Positions 48,171 through 60,084 of a stretch of 64,000 nucleotides of DNA are shown in pieces. The notes below the pieces were generated by a model. The model was not told where the DNA came from and did no database searches. It worked only from the letters and a program-made list of their open reading frames with translations. The stretch is from Corbicula japonica (taxonomy: Eukaryota; Mollusca; Bivalvia; Venerida; Cyrenidae), in assembly GCA_038501625.1 (NCBI GenBank), contig JAZAYU010000013.1:9238001-9302000 (forward strand), in the 5' to 3' direction. The stretch's first letter is position 1. Each line of letters starts with the position of its first letter. The position numbers and the translations under genes were made by a program.

Positions 48171-48594
48171 TACTGATAACTTTACTTAACATTACGCCAT
48201 AACATAATTAGCAAATAAAGTTAATGAACAATTATACCAAACCTGCGCGATTTGTCAGGTTTTAAGATGAAAGAAAAACACCTTTCATGTTTATTTTTTA
48301 CTGAAATTATTACACTTCTTCTTTGGACATTGTTATAACAAATGTTGATTTAATACCATTCACCTGAAAATGAGTCAAATGAAAAAGGAAACTCGTAGCA
48401 AACGAATAAAGTTTGTTTTCCATAATTATTTCCTTATATTATCATTAATAAACTTGTCGTCTTAATCGGAAAAATCCTCGTTTTATGTCGATTAAGAATA
48501 ATCGTTAATTTTTTTTCAGTATGAAATGAACACTCATACTGTATCCTCTCTACAACTTAAACAATAAATATTGCAACAAAGTTTAGCTTTTAGT

Positions 48595-48855
48595 TGAGAA
48601 CCTGTTGGGGCAAGTGTGAGGTTGGTACACCCTAGAACCTGGTTTAAACCCCCAGTGGCAATTTGTTTTGCCAATGACCGTTCCAAGGCGGTAACCGAAG
48701 GGTTTTCTTTTTCGTGAGTTGTTTGTTGGGTCTTAATTGAATTGACATACTTATAACAACATGCTTTCTTCTTCTCTCTTCTGTTTTCGCTACTTGAGGA
48801 GGCTGTGTTTTGTGAGTGTGGCGATTCCTGATATGCATATTTCCTATTTTTCATT
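48595..48855 (-). repeat. Family A repeat, truncated at one end
   Basis: It starts within GAGAACCTGTTGGGGCAAGT, continues through CCTAGAACCTGGTTTAAACC and TGACCGTTCCAAGGCGGTAA, and ends TGGCGATTCCTGATATGC plus ATATTTCC. The half with TTTTGCATGCAAC is missing. Confidence 0.85.
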
Positions 48856-48859
48856 ATCA

Positions 48860-50245
48860 AACACATTTTTATGAATGTTATATTTATTTTTGGGAACATT
48901 TTTATTCTTTAAGTGAATAATGGCTGGTAAACAACTGTTCAGCAGCTGTTTTGAAGTCAATGTTAGATTGTTTTCTTGACTGATAGCGCACTGGAAGTGT
49001 TGCTTAGGGATATGTCTATCAAGTTTTGTCAAGACTAATTTTCAACATAATGATAGATCCGGATATCGCAGTGTATCTTATTACTGAACTAATCAAAAGA
49101 AAATTACGGTAAAAACTATTTGGTGTGATACATCTAACAGAGAAACAGCGTGATTTATAATCACCTTGCAAAAAGTGCTCAACAGAACATAAAAGTACAT
49201 GTGGTCTCTCTCTGCTAAAAAGACGAAAAGAAAATTATGCAGTTTAAACAACGATCTATATATTAAGATTAACATTTTGACAATCACGAAAGCAACATTA
49301 CTTCAACGTATGCATAAAAACATATAAAATTAAAAACTTTTCCAAAACAAAGAAATGGCAAGTTAATGTTCCAAATGTCAAGTTGTCAAGAAAACAGCAA
49401 CCCAAAAAAGACAAACTTCACTTCTTAATGAACGTAAAATCATCTTCCCGGACAAAACAAAGTACAAACGAAATATACATTCCTCATCTATTCAAAATAA
49501 GACAAGATTTATGTAAATTGCAAAATTTAATTAATGTTTTACATTAACCGAATAATTATGTGTTTTTAATATTTAAAGCTGAACAATATATACATTGTTG
49601 TGAAGAACTCTGGTAATATTGTTGACTTATCTTGTTTGTAATCCTTTATACCATTGATTAATGCAAGATAATTTTCAATCAGCATATTATAATTTAAAGA
49701 GAAGATTTTTTGGCATTTAATTATCAACATTATATTTCATAACACATCTTTTTAACCAATAGAAAAATTAAAAACCAAGAAAAATAAGCAAGCTTATAAC
49801 AACTTACAATCTGAATTTTGTTTCTTTCTAAATCGGTTAAGAAAGTCAGTAAGTTTGACTTACACAGCGATTAATTGCGATAAACAAATTAATTTGAGGA
49901 GTATAAATGTTTGGGTTAACATGCAGTCGCACCGTTTCGTGGCATTCAAACTGTTAACGTTCCACTCAGTATCAACTAAGGTTCACTGGAAAATTGTTGT
50001 ATGTACGATGGGCATTATATAAGCATTATAACTATTATTATTATTGTCAAAAACATTGTTCACTCAATGTCAGTTAAGTGGACATTTTTACATTTTCACT
50101 GTCCCTAGGCCACAGTTTTCTAGAAACAAATAATAATTGCGATATTGAGATATTTGTCATAAGATGATATTTCAAACCTAAATGTACCTCTTTAAGACCT
50201 TGGAATATTTATTGCTGATTTTTTATTTGGGTGACAAAGGACAAA
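48860..50245. other. AT-rich stretch without a recognised gene
   Basis: No exon, family copy or RNA gene is supported. Confidence 0.55.
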
Positions 50246-50491
50246 ATAGGCAGATTATGCGTTGTCCTTGAACTGGGTTCTAGTATTTACTACGATAGGC
50301 AGATTATGCGTTGTCCTTGAACTGGGTTCTAGTATTTACTACGATAGGCAGATTATGCGTTGTCCTTGAACTGGGTCCTAGTATTTACTACGATAGGCAG
50401 ATTATGCGTTGTCCTTGAACTGGGTTCTAGTATTTACTACGATAGGCAGATTATGCGTTGTCCTTGAACTGGGTTCTAGTATTTACTACGA
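50246..50491 (+). repeat. 49-bp tandem repeat, 5 copies, nearly identical
   Basis: The unit ATAGGCAGATTATGCGTTGT, then CCTTGAACTGGGTTCTAGTA and TTTACTACG, occurs five times at exact 49-bp spacing. The only differences seen are one T-to-C in copy 3 and the first three bases of copy 1. High identity implies recent expansion or homogenisation. Confidence 0.95.
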
Positions 50492-50611
50492 GTATGGTAT
50501 GTGCAGCATATTTCACCCAAACCAGTGGCCATTGAGCCTAAATCAATGAAAAATAACATACCAATAGTAGAAATTCAAATCTGTTTAAAGTACATCCCGA
50601 AATCTTAGGTA

Positions 50612-51713
50612 AGATACGTTAACTGATTTTGACAACTTGCACCAGGTACAAATATGTGCATTTTAAACCTTATTTATGCAAATATAAACTCCTTAGAAAT
50701 GGTATTATGTGATTAAAATAGCTTTTATAGTGTATGATATGTTGAGGAAACACCATAATTCACACAAAATGAAAATTAACATTGTTTCTTTATCTTTTCA
50801 TTAGATACGTTAACTTTTGATATGCTGTAAGACCTAAACTAGTAAAGAAGGCAGGCAAAGGCAAAATGATATTCTCACAGACGTACCTCATTCGGACGTA
50901 ACTGATAGATCTTCTACCTTCGAATAGAGTTATCTGCTCATCTCATAGCAAAATCACATTAATTTCAATAAGATACGTTAACATAAGAACGCTCCCCAAA
51001 ATTTATTTTCCGGGTTTCCTCATGAAATTCCGCATACACATTATTGAGCATATGCCTGATTTCAGTATGTGTTTATGTTTTTTTAGCATTTTAAATCTAT
51101 TTTAAACTACAAGCCTTCAAAGTATACTACTAATGTCACTTTGAGAAATCTGTCAAAGTTCCTGCGTTCGAGCAACAAAAGCCGATATTTCAGTCAATTT
51201 TAAGTCGATTGCTGCGAAATTATATCACTTAGTGCGTCTTACAAATGACTTTATGAACATATGATTTTCTTATTCATGGCTTACGTTAAACAATTTCAAA
51301 TACGTCTTCAACGTCAGAGACAAAATGGCGCCGCGTTTTGCTTAAGAGTTGGGTTTTCGTTGATTATTAAAATTTTATGTTAAATGTTAAATTTAATTTT
51401 GTTATTTTAACTCGTTTAATATAAAAGTTATACTTTACCAGCTTCGTTTTCGGTTAATATCAAGTGATTTTACCCCTGTATCTATTTTCATTCAACGATA
51501 AAATACTAACAAGTATGATCAGGAAATTAAGTTTTATCTGTAAATATATTTTTAAAGAAAATGGTTGAATTCTAGTGCAGAACTAGATAACTTTAAGTAG
51601 GGTAAGAATCACTTATTTAGTTGAACTGCAGATATTATAACCAATATGAATCCAGAGTACGGATCTCTTAAGTCATAGCGTCGCATTTGAGAACTTGATT
51701 AAGATACATTAAC
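50612..51713 (+). other. Recurrent 12-mer AGATACGTTAAC
   Basis: The exact 12-mer occurs at 50612-50623, 50803-50814 and 50971-50982, and a one-mismatch copy (AGATACATTAAC) at 51702-51713. Sequence between copies is not obviously repeated. Spacings are 191, 168 and 731 bp. Confidence 0.7.
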
Positions 51714-51789
51714 ATATATACAAAATGTTCTATAGGGGCATGCTTTCTAAAAGTTTATTTGGAATTTTTCATTCAATTGTTATTCATCA

Positions 51790-51996
51790 CTAAAAAATGA
51801 AATATGCATATCAGGAATGGCCACATCCAGCATACACAGCCTCCCCACACAGCCAAAAAGTAGAGAGGAAAAGAGAGCATGGTATAATAATAATCAGTTT
51901 CAAAATGGACGCCACAAACAAATAACAAAAGTGAGAACCAGAGGGGTTACCGCCTTGGAACGGTCAGTGGCAAAACAAAATGCCACTGGGGGTTTA
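51790..51996 (+). repeat. Family A repeat, truncated
   Basis: It starts ATGAAATATGCATATCAGGA, passes AGCCTCCCCACACAGCC, ACCGCCTTGGAACGGTCAGT and AAATGCCACTGGGGGTTTAA, then stops abruptly at an AT-rich TACATATATAAT sequence. Confidence 0.85.
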
Positions 51997-52577
51997 ATAC
52001 ATATATAATACATATATTATGAATATAATCTGTGAAAACCACTCCTTAGTACATTTTTAGTATTCTATAATAATTAAAAATTGTCATACATCACCTTGGA
52101 AAACTATTTTAGTTAAAATCGTGTATTAAAACAGAACTACAATTCTGTTTTTATCTTAAATACGACACATCCAAGAAAAATTAAGAGATTGCTGTTGTCA
52201 CAAATATACTCACCACCAAACGTTTCAAAGTGTAGTCATAGTGCGATGACAATGATTAAAAAAATTTAATCATGATGAAATTTCCGTTCTTTAACAGTAC
52301 TTGGTGAACCATAGCCTTGAGAAATGTCATTATATGAAATATTTATTACATTGTTATAAGAGAAACTTCCTTAATTAGCTTCGTTTAGAGAATAAAACAT
52401 CAATTTTCTTTAATTTTTTTTGTAAAATATTTCTTGGTAATTACGTGGTTTGTTATTTACAGGCTTGTTTCTGTGAGATTTTCCCTGTTAGTTCTTCTTG
52501 TATTAAAATAGCGGAATTAAACAAGATCAAGACGAAAATCAGGAATTTTGTCAATAAGAAAATAAATGTGAAAAAAA

Positions 52578-52625
52578 AGATTTGACACGGGATCTGAGAT
52601 TATAAATATGCACATCACAGGTGGT
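52578..52625 (+). repeat. Family C fragment
   Basis: GATTTGACACGGGATCTGAG and the following bases match the GACAGGGGATCTGAG block of family C at 11.7 and 62.97 kb. Confidence 0.4.
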
Positions 52626-53439
52626 ATCCAGAGAAAAAAATGCAACATATTATGTGAAAACAAAATAAATTATATAAAAAAAACTTTGAAAGTCACTGAA
52701 AAAACAGGAGATCACATAACACAGCAATAAAGAGTGTTTTATTGCAATTCTGTGGGTTTTATTTTCTTCATTTTAATGATTTATTTAAGATTGATTTTAT
52801 AAGCAAATATACTGAATATAACATTATTGAGATTGATAATGACCAAAGGTTTCCCTGTGGACAAAAAAGCAACACTGTTCCACGGAAATATAGTCCCCTT
52901 TAGGCATTGAAATAGGAAGCACTCTAATTTCTGTCTGACAAATAAATATCGTAAAGTAATCTCGGCTGATGTTTCATAATTATTAAATTTGATATGGTAG
53001 TTACATCGGCATTTTGATTACAACGCTACATTTGATTATCGGTTTGCACAGAACGACATGAAAAGAAAGTGTCCAACGTTTCCAACGTTTTCAGGAACAA
53101 AATGATTGCAATATATCATGGAAATTGAGTGCCGTGATCGAAACACACACATGCCGTGATTCAGGCAGAGCGTTATCTTCTAGTCGACAATTAAAAGCCT
53201 TTTCAATCCAAGCGATCATTAATAACAACAACTTCAACACTAATTCAACACGGGGAGTGACATTAAATGGCTACCAAACATTATTTAGCGGTGGTCACGC
53301 TTGAGGTAAATTATTTTCATAGAATCTGGAAACCAATCATAAAACAAATCAACACATAGAAAAAAATTGCCTAGTCTAAAGTATGCTAATTGTTTGCCAA
53401 ATTAACTAATTAAACGATAATCACCTATAAAGAAGTGAA

Positions 53440-54372
53440 ATTGTGAAATCATGAATCGTGAAGTTGTGAAGTTTTGGAGAGAAATCGTGATATTATGAAA
53501 TCGTGAAATTGTGAAATTTTCGAAAGGAATCGTGAAATCATGAAATCGTGAAATTGTGAAGTTTTCGAAAAGAATCGTGAAATCATGAAATCGTGAAAGT
53601 GTGAAGATTTCGAAAGAAATCGTGAAATCATGAAATCATGAAATCGTGAAATCATGAAATCGTGAAATTGTGAAGTTTTCGAAAGAAATCGTGAAATCAT
53701 GAAATCGTGAAATCATGAAATCGTGAAATTGTGAAGTTTTCGAAAGAAATCGTGAAATCATGGAATCGTGAAATCATGAAATCGTGACATTGTGAAGTTT
53801 TCAAAAGAAATCGTGAAATCATGAAATCGTGAAAATGTGAAGTTTTGGAGAGAATTTCATAATTTCACGATTTCTCTCCAAAACTTCACACTTTCACGAT
53901 TTCGTGATTCCACGATTTCTCTACAATACTTCACTATTTGACAATTTCACGATTTCTCTCCAAAACTTCACGATTTCGTGATTTCACAATTTCGTGATTT
54001 CACGATTTCTTTCAAAAACTTCACAATTTCGTGATTTCACGATTTCTCAACAAAACTTCACTATTTCACGATTTCATTATTTCGTGATTTCACGATTTCT
54101 TTCAAAATCTTCACAATTTCATGATTTCACGATTTCATGATTTCTCGATTTCTCTCCAAAACTTCACGATTTCACAATTTCGTGATTTCACAAATTCGTG
54201 ATTTCACGATTTCTTTTAAAAATCTTCACAATTTCACGATTTCATGATTTCACGGTTTCACTTCAAAAGTTCAGAATTTCACGATTCCACAATTTCACGA
54301 TTTCATGATATCACGAATTTCATCGGTTTGAACTTCCTGTATTAATGTTTTGAAATCGTGAAATCGTGAAGT
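53440..54372. repeat. Inverted satellite of GAAATCGT/GAAATCAT units
   Basis: From 53440 to about 53860, units of about 45 bp made of GAAATCATGAAATCGTGAAA, then TTGTGAAGTTTTCGAAAG run on the plus strand. At about 53855-53880 (GAAGTTTTGGAGAGAATTTC and its complement) the array flips, and reverse-complement units (TTTCACGATTTCTCTCC) continue to about 54310. A short plus-oriented remnant follows at 54348-54372. The whole could fold into a hairpin of more than 400 bp per arm. Frames within it are artefacts. Confidence 0.92.
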
Positions 54373-54879
54373 TGAAATGTCACCACCGGTCTTTCGTACT
54401 AAAGCCATGTCCTTTTTTTCACTCGAAGTATTTTCGTCCAGACCCAGATCAATGCCACATTGATTGCTCGAAATGTGATTTAAATCCAAGAAAATTACAT
54501 TTGAAAAAGTGCCTGAGTGTATGTAGAGTACCCCTTTGTGAAACGACAGGTATACGCAGAGAACCCATCGAAAAAGTGTCGAGTTTCGGGATCTTTCTTC
54601 TGTTTATGAACTTAATTAATTTCTATGAATAGCTGAACTTTTGACTGCTTCTTCAAACAGTTATAAAGACTGCATGTGTGTTAAAGTATTTTACCTCTCT
54701 CTCTGAGTTCAGCACTCATGGAAAGATTTTAACAACTAATGGTGACAATATGCTAAATTCAACTGCACTCGAAGGATCGATATAAAATCAAAATTTTAAT
54801 TAATGTGTTATTGATATGATATTCTAAAGCGATCAGCATGGTTTGTTAAGGGGTTTATGAAGTTTTCTAGGGCAGTCAC

Positions 54880-55095
54880 GAACCTGGTTTAAGTTCATCT
54901 CTCCAGTGGCTAACTGTTCCGCTACCGGCCGTTCCAAGTCAGTCACGCTCAGGTCCTTTCTTCGTAAATTGTTTGTAGTGTCCTTTAAGAAATTGATCGT
55001 TTTTATAAACCAATATTTCCTTCTCTGCTTTTTGGCTGTGTCGGGAGTCTATATATTTTCGGAATGAGGCTATTTTTGTAAGCATATTTCCTAGC
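54880..55095 (-). repeat. Family A repeat, decayed
   Basis: GAACCTGGTTTAAGTTCATC, CCAGTGGCTAACTG, GGCCGTTCCAAGTCAGTCAC, AAATTGTTTGTAGTGTC and GGCTGTGTCGGGAG follow family A order. Confidence 0.6.
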
Positions 55096-55315
55096 TATAT
55101 TTAACGGTCTCTTTTATTCCTGCTACAGCCCTGAGCTCTCTGAACTTCATCATAATACAATGAACTTTCTCAATGCAGTAGGAAAGAAAATACAATGGCT
55201 AAAATAAACATTTTGTTATGATTCATAAAAAATATAAAAAGACAAATAAACTTATAATCAGACTAGTGACTAGTCTACTTCTTCGTTTGATAATGTTAAA
55301 GCTTCATATGAACTG

Positions 55316-55600
55316 TATGCTTTTGCATGCAACATGTTGAGAGATCGGTGGCTTAGAATTAATTTACCAAGACAACGTGTTTTTATGAGAACTGTACCTG
55401 TGAGTTCGGTGCATCTTAGAATCTAGACTTTACCCATTGTGTCAAAATGATTTGCCACGAAACCTTTCGGGTTCTCAGTTTTGTTGATTAATCGCGACAC
55501 AGGGTGCTTGTTAAAATTAATCAAGGTATATCTATATAACCCATGCTCTTCTCTCTTTCTCTCGTTGGTATATCAAAAGATTTTGGGAGGACAGAAGAAC
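55316..55600 (-). repeat. Family A repeat, decayed, covers the other half
   Basis: It starts TGCTTTTGCATGCAACATGT and continues through TTACCAAGACAACGTG, GTGAGTTCGGTGCATCTTAG, ATGATTTGCCACGAAACC and CATGCTCTTCTCTCTTTCTC. It retains the half missing in several other copies. Confidence 0.6.
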
Positions 55601-55744
55601 GTGTTCTTCAAATTTATGTTTGTCTAGGTCTTTGTTCCCGTATAACTCTTCTTTCTAATTCTTAAAAAAGCCATAAAATGTCTCATTTTGTTAGTATGTC
55701 AGCAGTAAATCGGTCACCAAGGCGATCCAATGATTCTTTTTCGG

Positions 55745-55830
55745 AGAGTCTCGGCTAGCGCAGATGGTAGCGTGATCGCATAATTTGTGTAAGCCTAAGG
55801 TGCTTAAAATCCCGATCTGAGCATTTGTAA
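55745..55830 (+). repeat. tRNA-like SINE head or tRNA pseudogene
   Basis: CGGCTAGCGCAGATGGTAGC contains a good pol III A box (TAGCGCAGATGG). About 40 bases later GGTGCTTAAAATCCCGAT is placed like a B box but departs from GGTTCGANTCC. The segment keeps tRNA-like spacing, but the acceptor arms do not pair well. A SINE head or dead tRNA copy is more likely than a working tRNA. Confidence 0.5.
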
Positions 55831-56359
55831 GAAACAAAATGACATTGTTGTGTACAACCAGATTTGAAGTAAAAATAACGGACGAATGATTTCAGAAAGC
55901 ACAGGCCGAAGTCGTGATTTAAGCAACCACGTGATTTGCTGAGATCGATAACGTTTCTGCATACCAGAGATACACAAAAAACTGTGACTTAATCATGTTT
56001 GTAGCGACAGAAAAAGACAAAAATGAAAATATTACAGGATCTGTTCATTGAGCATGTTCATTAGCTGTTATGTCTTGTGTTGATCGCAACTCAGTACAGA
56101 ATTTAGCAGTTCACAATTTTATCCAACCTAAATAATGGTGCATATGATGTCAATGATTATGTCATCTTCAATTGAATATTGAAAACAAAACACGTTTCGT
56201 AAGAGTGCTTTTTACAAACGTTAAACGACCTCCACATGTCATTATTGATAACAACACTGACTGAAACGCGCCAGAGGAAATCTGGAATTGCGACAACAAA
56301 CAAAGCGCGAAGTTAGTTTCTTGGCAATCATATCTTTTATATTCATTTTTCTCCAACAC

Positions 56360-56600
56360 ATCAGAGGTTGCAATTTTTCCATAATTATATTTTTAAACAA
56401 GACATTTTCGTAATCTAGTCTTCGAGAAACGAACATTTGTTTGTTCTATTGTGCAAAAGTCGTCGATATTTGCTCGTAACAATGAATTGACATAAATTCT
56501 TTCCAAAACATTCATAAAATGTATACGATTTCATTAAAATACTTCATAAATTTATATTAAACATTTATTTCTGCGAAAGTTTTCTCTTATTATGTATTGC
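56360..56600 (+). repeat. Family E fragment, divergent
   Basis: CATTTTCGTAATCTAGTCTT, CGAAACGAACATTTG-like sequence and TGTTCTATTGTGCAAAAGTC align with the YFRNL-coding block of the 35-37 kb copies. One frame reads HFRNLVFEKRTFVCSIVQ. Similarity fades downstream. Confidence 0.4.
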
Positions 56601-58622
56601 TCTATGCATAGAAACATTGCCTTGTTGCCTTCAGTAGAAGCATAATTTGTTGATGTCATCATAAGATCTTAATGTGATGATGTATTGCAAACGGATTTAT
56701 TTTTTTTCTCATCTCACTCTGCAAAAGGATTAACTAACAATTACTGTTTGTACTATTTTGTGTTGTTTTTCTGCGGAGAGTATCTATGTCAAGGGTGATT
56801 TAAATAACAAGAGTAGTGTCGAGGAGTCTATATGATATCTGCTAATGGAAGTAGGAAATTCAAATGGCTTTTGACTGTTTACAAGCTGTGCTGAACAATA
56901 ATCGTCTTGTCGTTTTCGATAAAACCATTGATTGGCGTTAAATAAAAAGGAAGCCAAAGACGTTGAATTAGAGTAAAAAAAGTTTATCAACAAAGGAAAT
57001 GCTGGAAGCTTTTAGGTTCTTTTAACAGTCAATCTTACGTTTATTGAGATAAAAAACAACAAGAAAATTAATTCCCTAGAACAAAGGTTAATTTGTTAAC
57101 GGTCAACTCACTGTCAAAACAATAACTACCGTGAGTGATCAAAGAGTTGCATATGGTACCTGTTGAAACTGTAATTGGCAAACTTTTGACGAAAATATAG
57201 TGATAATTTCATTGGTTGCCTCAAATAACCTTATTCGAATGCTGTTTTAATAGATTTGTTCTTGTGATAAAATACCATTTGTTTTTACTCCGAAACAATA
57301 AGGACCTATTGTTGGTTCTGTGAGGAGATTGATATTATATTTACATTGCGATATCACTGGTCACAACACCTTTAAATAACTTCTGTCCGTAAGACCGAAA
57401 CGTCCGAAATAACAAGTGAATTTAACTAATTTGGATTATGTTATTGCTGATATGTTAAAGTACGAAATTTTATCTTCAAGAAGTAATGACCTAACTTACT
57501 CTATCATGACTTGAGCAAGTACCATGCTTTCTTCATTTGTCTACATGTATCAATTATCAAAAACATTTTAAATGTTTTTTATAAGACATGTACAGGATCC
57601 ATTTTAAATTCCACTAATAAACATGTATTCAATGATACATCATATGATAGAAAATAAAAGAAACATGACGCAGTTCAATATTGTCCCGTCTATGTAAACA
57701 AGTAATCCATTCGTGACCTCAGCCTAATCCATTAAATAAACAAATAAACGATTAATTTCCTCTGCAATCCCATTATAACAAGATCCTAATGATTATTCTT
57801 GTAAAAAGACTGACATCACGTGACAAAGAGCTAAAGTAACGTTGAACTACAAACAAAAGAGAACAACTGTATGATCGTTCAAAATGGATGTATTTGTTCA
57901 CAAAAGTGCATTTAAAAATGTTACAAGTAATTTCTTTCAGATCAAGTTTTTTTATGTCCCTACTATAAAAACATCGCAGTTTTCTAAGCGAATCAGTTAT
58001 ACTCTTCGGCAGTCAAAATGGGAAGTTAAAAAATAAAATAAACACAGTTATCATCGACACAGGTGACCGTATCATTGTTAAAAAATAAAATTCCAATAAA
58101 GAAAAAAAGTTTTTGTGTTTTTGATATATTATAATGAAGGTCCCCAAGAAGCGGGTCCCATACACTGATAGGGACCTCAAAGAACTGAAAAATTTTATCA
58201 TTTAAACAAACAAATCTAGCTTAAACAATACAGCAACAGATGAGTCTTGAATCATGCTAACATGTCGCGAAAACCGAATTGAATTTCCTCAAACCGATTT
58301 TTTGCTACAGCTTTTCATATAGGCTCAAACATTGCCTAACGCTTTAGTCGACATCGATGAGGTGATCCCAAAAAATCATTTTGGTTACGGCATTTCCCAG
58401 TGTCTCCCCACTTCTATGATATATTCACACCGCGCATACATAAAATACATAGTTTTCAATCATTATCTACCAGTAACTTGTACCTTTTCTCGATCTAACG
58501 CTAAAATCTTCGTTGATTTTGTTTGCGTCGTCTCAAATATTTACTCTGACAGCCATGATGCTTCCGAATGACTTCGGTCAGTTTACGGAAATCGCCGATC
58601 TCAAATTTTGCAACGATTTCTT

Positions 58623-58656
58623 CGATTGGCTGATAGTCTAAAACGCCAGCCAATCG
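58623..58656. repeat. Short inverted repeat with CCAAT boxes
   Basis: GATTGGCTG and CAGCCAATC are separated by about 14 bases. Each contains an inverted or direct CCAAT box. It is too short to assign to family B, which also carries GATTGGCTG. Confidence 0.4.
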
Positions 58657-58686
58657 GAAAAACAATTGCATAAAATGACATCGTCG

Positions 58687-58932
58687 TATTAGGTCAGTTC
58701 AATATATTATACATGTTTATACATGTTTATATTATATACTGTTAGACAGAAGTTGCGACCGCCAGCCAGGTGAGCAATTATCAAGGGGATTACATGTGCC
58801 TATAGCAAAGTATGATGTTGTAATGCATCGGTTTGAGTTTACATATATGTATGGCTTTCTTGTGTCCAGTTCATAAACTACGTGAGTAAAGACGAAAATA
58901 GAACTTTTAAAGCCACACAAAACGGTATATAT
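58687..58932 (+). repeat. 246-bp direct repeat, copy 1
   Basis: The segment starting TATTAGGTCAGTTCAATATA appears identical to 59721-59966. It ends inside family C sequence (AACTTTTAAAGCCACACAAA, then ACGGTATATAT), after which the sequence is unrelated. Identical 62-codon minus-strand frames in both copies simply reflect the duplication. Confidence 0.88.
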
Positions 58933-59720
58933 AAACTTTTTTTCTTTATTGGAATTTTATTTTTTAACAATGATACGGTCACCTGTGATCTTCGAAAGTA
59001 AATTTCACATTTGGAAATATAGAAATAAAATTAAATTCTTACAGAGTTATCAATCACTTTACAAATATAGAAACCTGATGCAGTGTAGAATTCAAGAACT
59101 ATTAAGTTACAAAAAGACGCAAGGCTGAGGGTTTTAGTATCTTCTTTTTGTTAGTTTTTTCTGTGACGAATACCTCAAAACCCGTCAAATATTTATTTAA
59201 TAATGTATTTTATATATTGCTCATTTAAATAGCAAATCTTTTTCTTAATATACCCTTAACTCTTATTTTGTTGTTTATAACCATATTGTTGTCCTTTGAA
59301 ATTTGTCTGCCCGGCGCGAATACAATGCCACAGATTATATGTTACACTAAAAAGCAATACCCAGACTTTTGAATAGAAACGAATTTGTTAACTTCATTAG
59401 TACTGCTTATTACTGTATTACTGAAATATTGCTGCGCTAGCTGCTGTAATAATGACTTTGCTACTAATTTGTAACTACCATATTGCTGATCATATTTTTT
59501 AATATGAATATATTTATATATTGTCAAATATAAAGAAAAAATAAATGGGGTTACCCTTTATTGGGACCCGAAACGGAAAAAAAACATCGCATTTGAGTGT
59601 CGAATACATTTAATAAAATATTATCAGATAGTACTTTTTGAAATGGAAACGATGTTTGTTTACAGAGTACCAAAAGTAAAACAGTCAACGCACCTGACTT
59701 TTTAAGGAAATCTTGTATAT

Positions 59721-59966
59721 TATTAGGTCAGTTCAATATATTATACATGTTTATACATGTTTATATTATATACTGTTAGACAGAAGTTGCGACCGCCAGC
59801 CAGGTGAGCAATTATCAAGGGGATTACATGTGCCTATAGCAAAGTATGATGTTGTAATGCATCGGTTTGAGTTTACATATATGTATGGCTTTCTTGTGTC
59901 CAGTTCATAAACTACGTGAGTAAAGACGAAAATAGAACTTTTAAAGCCACACAAAACGGTATATAT
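59721..59966 (+). repeat. 246-bp direct repeat, copy 2
   Basis: Identical to copy 1 as far as I can read. Here the family C sequence continues without a break past the end of the repeat, so this copy looks like the donor. No LTR ends, primer-binding site or target duplication were found. Confidence 0.88.
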
Positions 59967-60080
59967 GAATATACTACAAGCTCGGTTTGATTAAACTTGT
60001 TCATAGGCAGTATTAGAAATCCACATTACTGCCCAAGCCGCCTCGTGCAACTCAATAAGGTTGCGTAATGGAAATGTTTA
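59930..60080 (+). repeat. Family C copy, partial
   Basis: GAACTTTTAAAGCCACAC, CTACAAGCTCGGTTTGATTA, TTACTGCCCAAGCCGCCTCG and a short tail match the family C 5' part. The later blocks (AGTACAATTTTGAT onward) are missing. Confidence 0.7.
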
Positions 60081-60084
60081 CTCA

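Noticed and set aside
53449..53700. Repetitive 83-codon frame (MISRF, HDFMISRF)
   Set aside because: It is a by-product of the inverted GAAATCGT satellite.
54366..54632. 88-codon plus-strand frame with several cysteines (KCLSVCRVPLC)
   Set aside because: It starts inside the satellite edge, overlaps an equally open minus-strand frame, and has no family match; a chance frame cannot be excluded.
58732..58920. 62-codon minus-strand frame found twice with identical protein
   Set aside because: Protein identity follows from the identical 246-bp DNA duplication and is not evidence of selection.
58687..59966. A small LTR retrotransposon with 246-bp LTRs
   Set aside because: No TG...CA ends, primer-binding site, polypurine tract or target duplication, and one copy ends inside a family C repeat.
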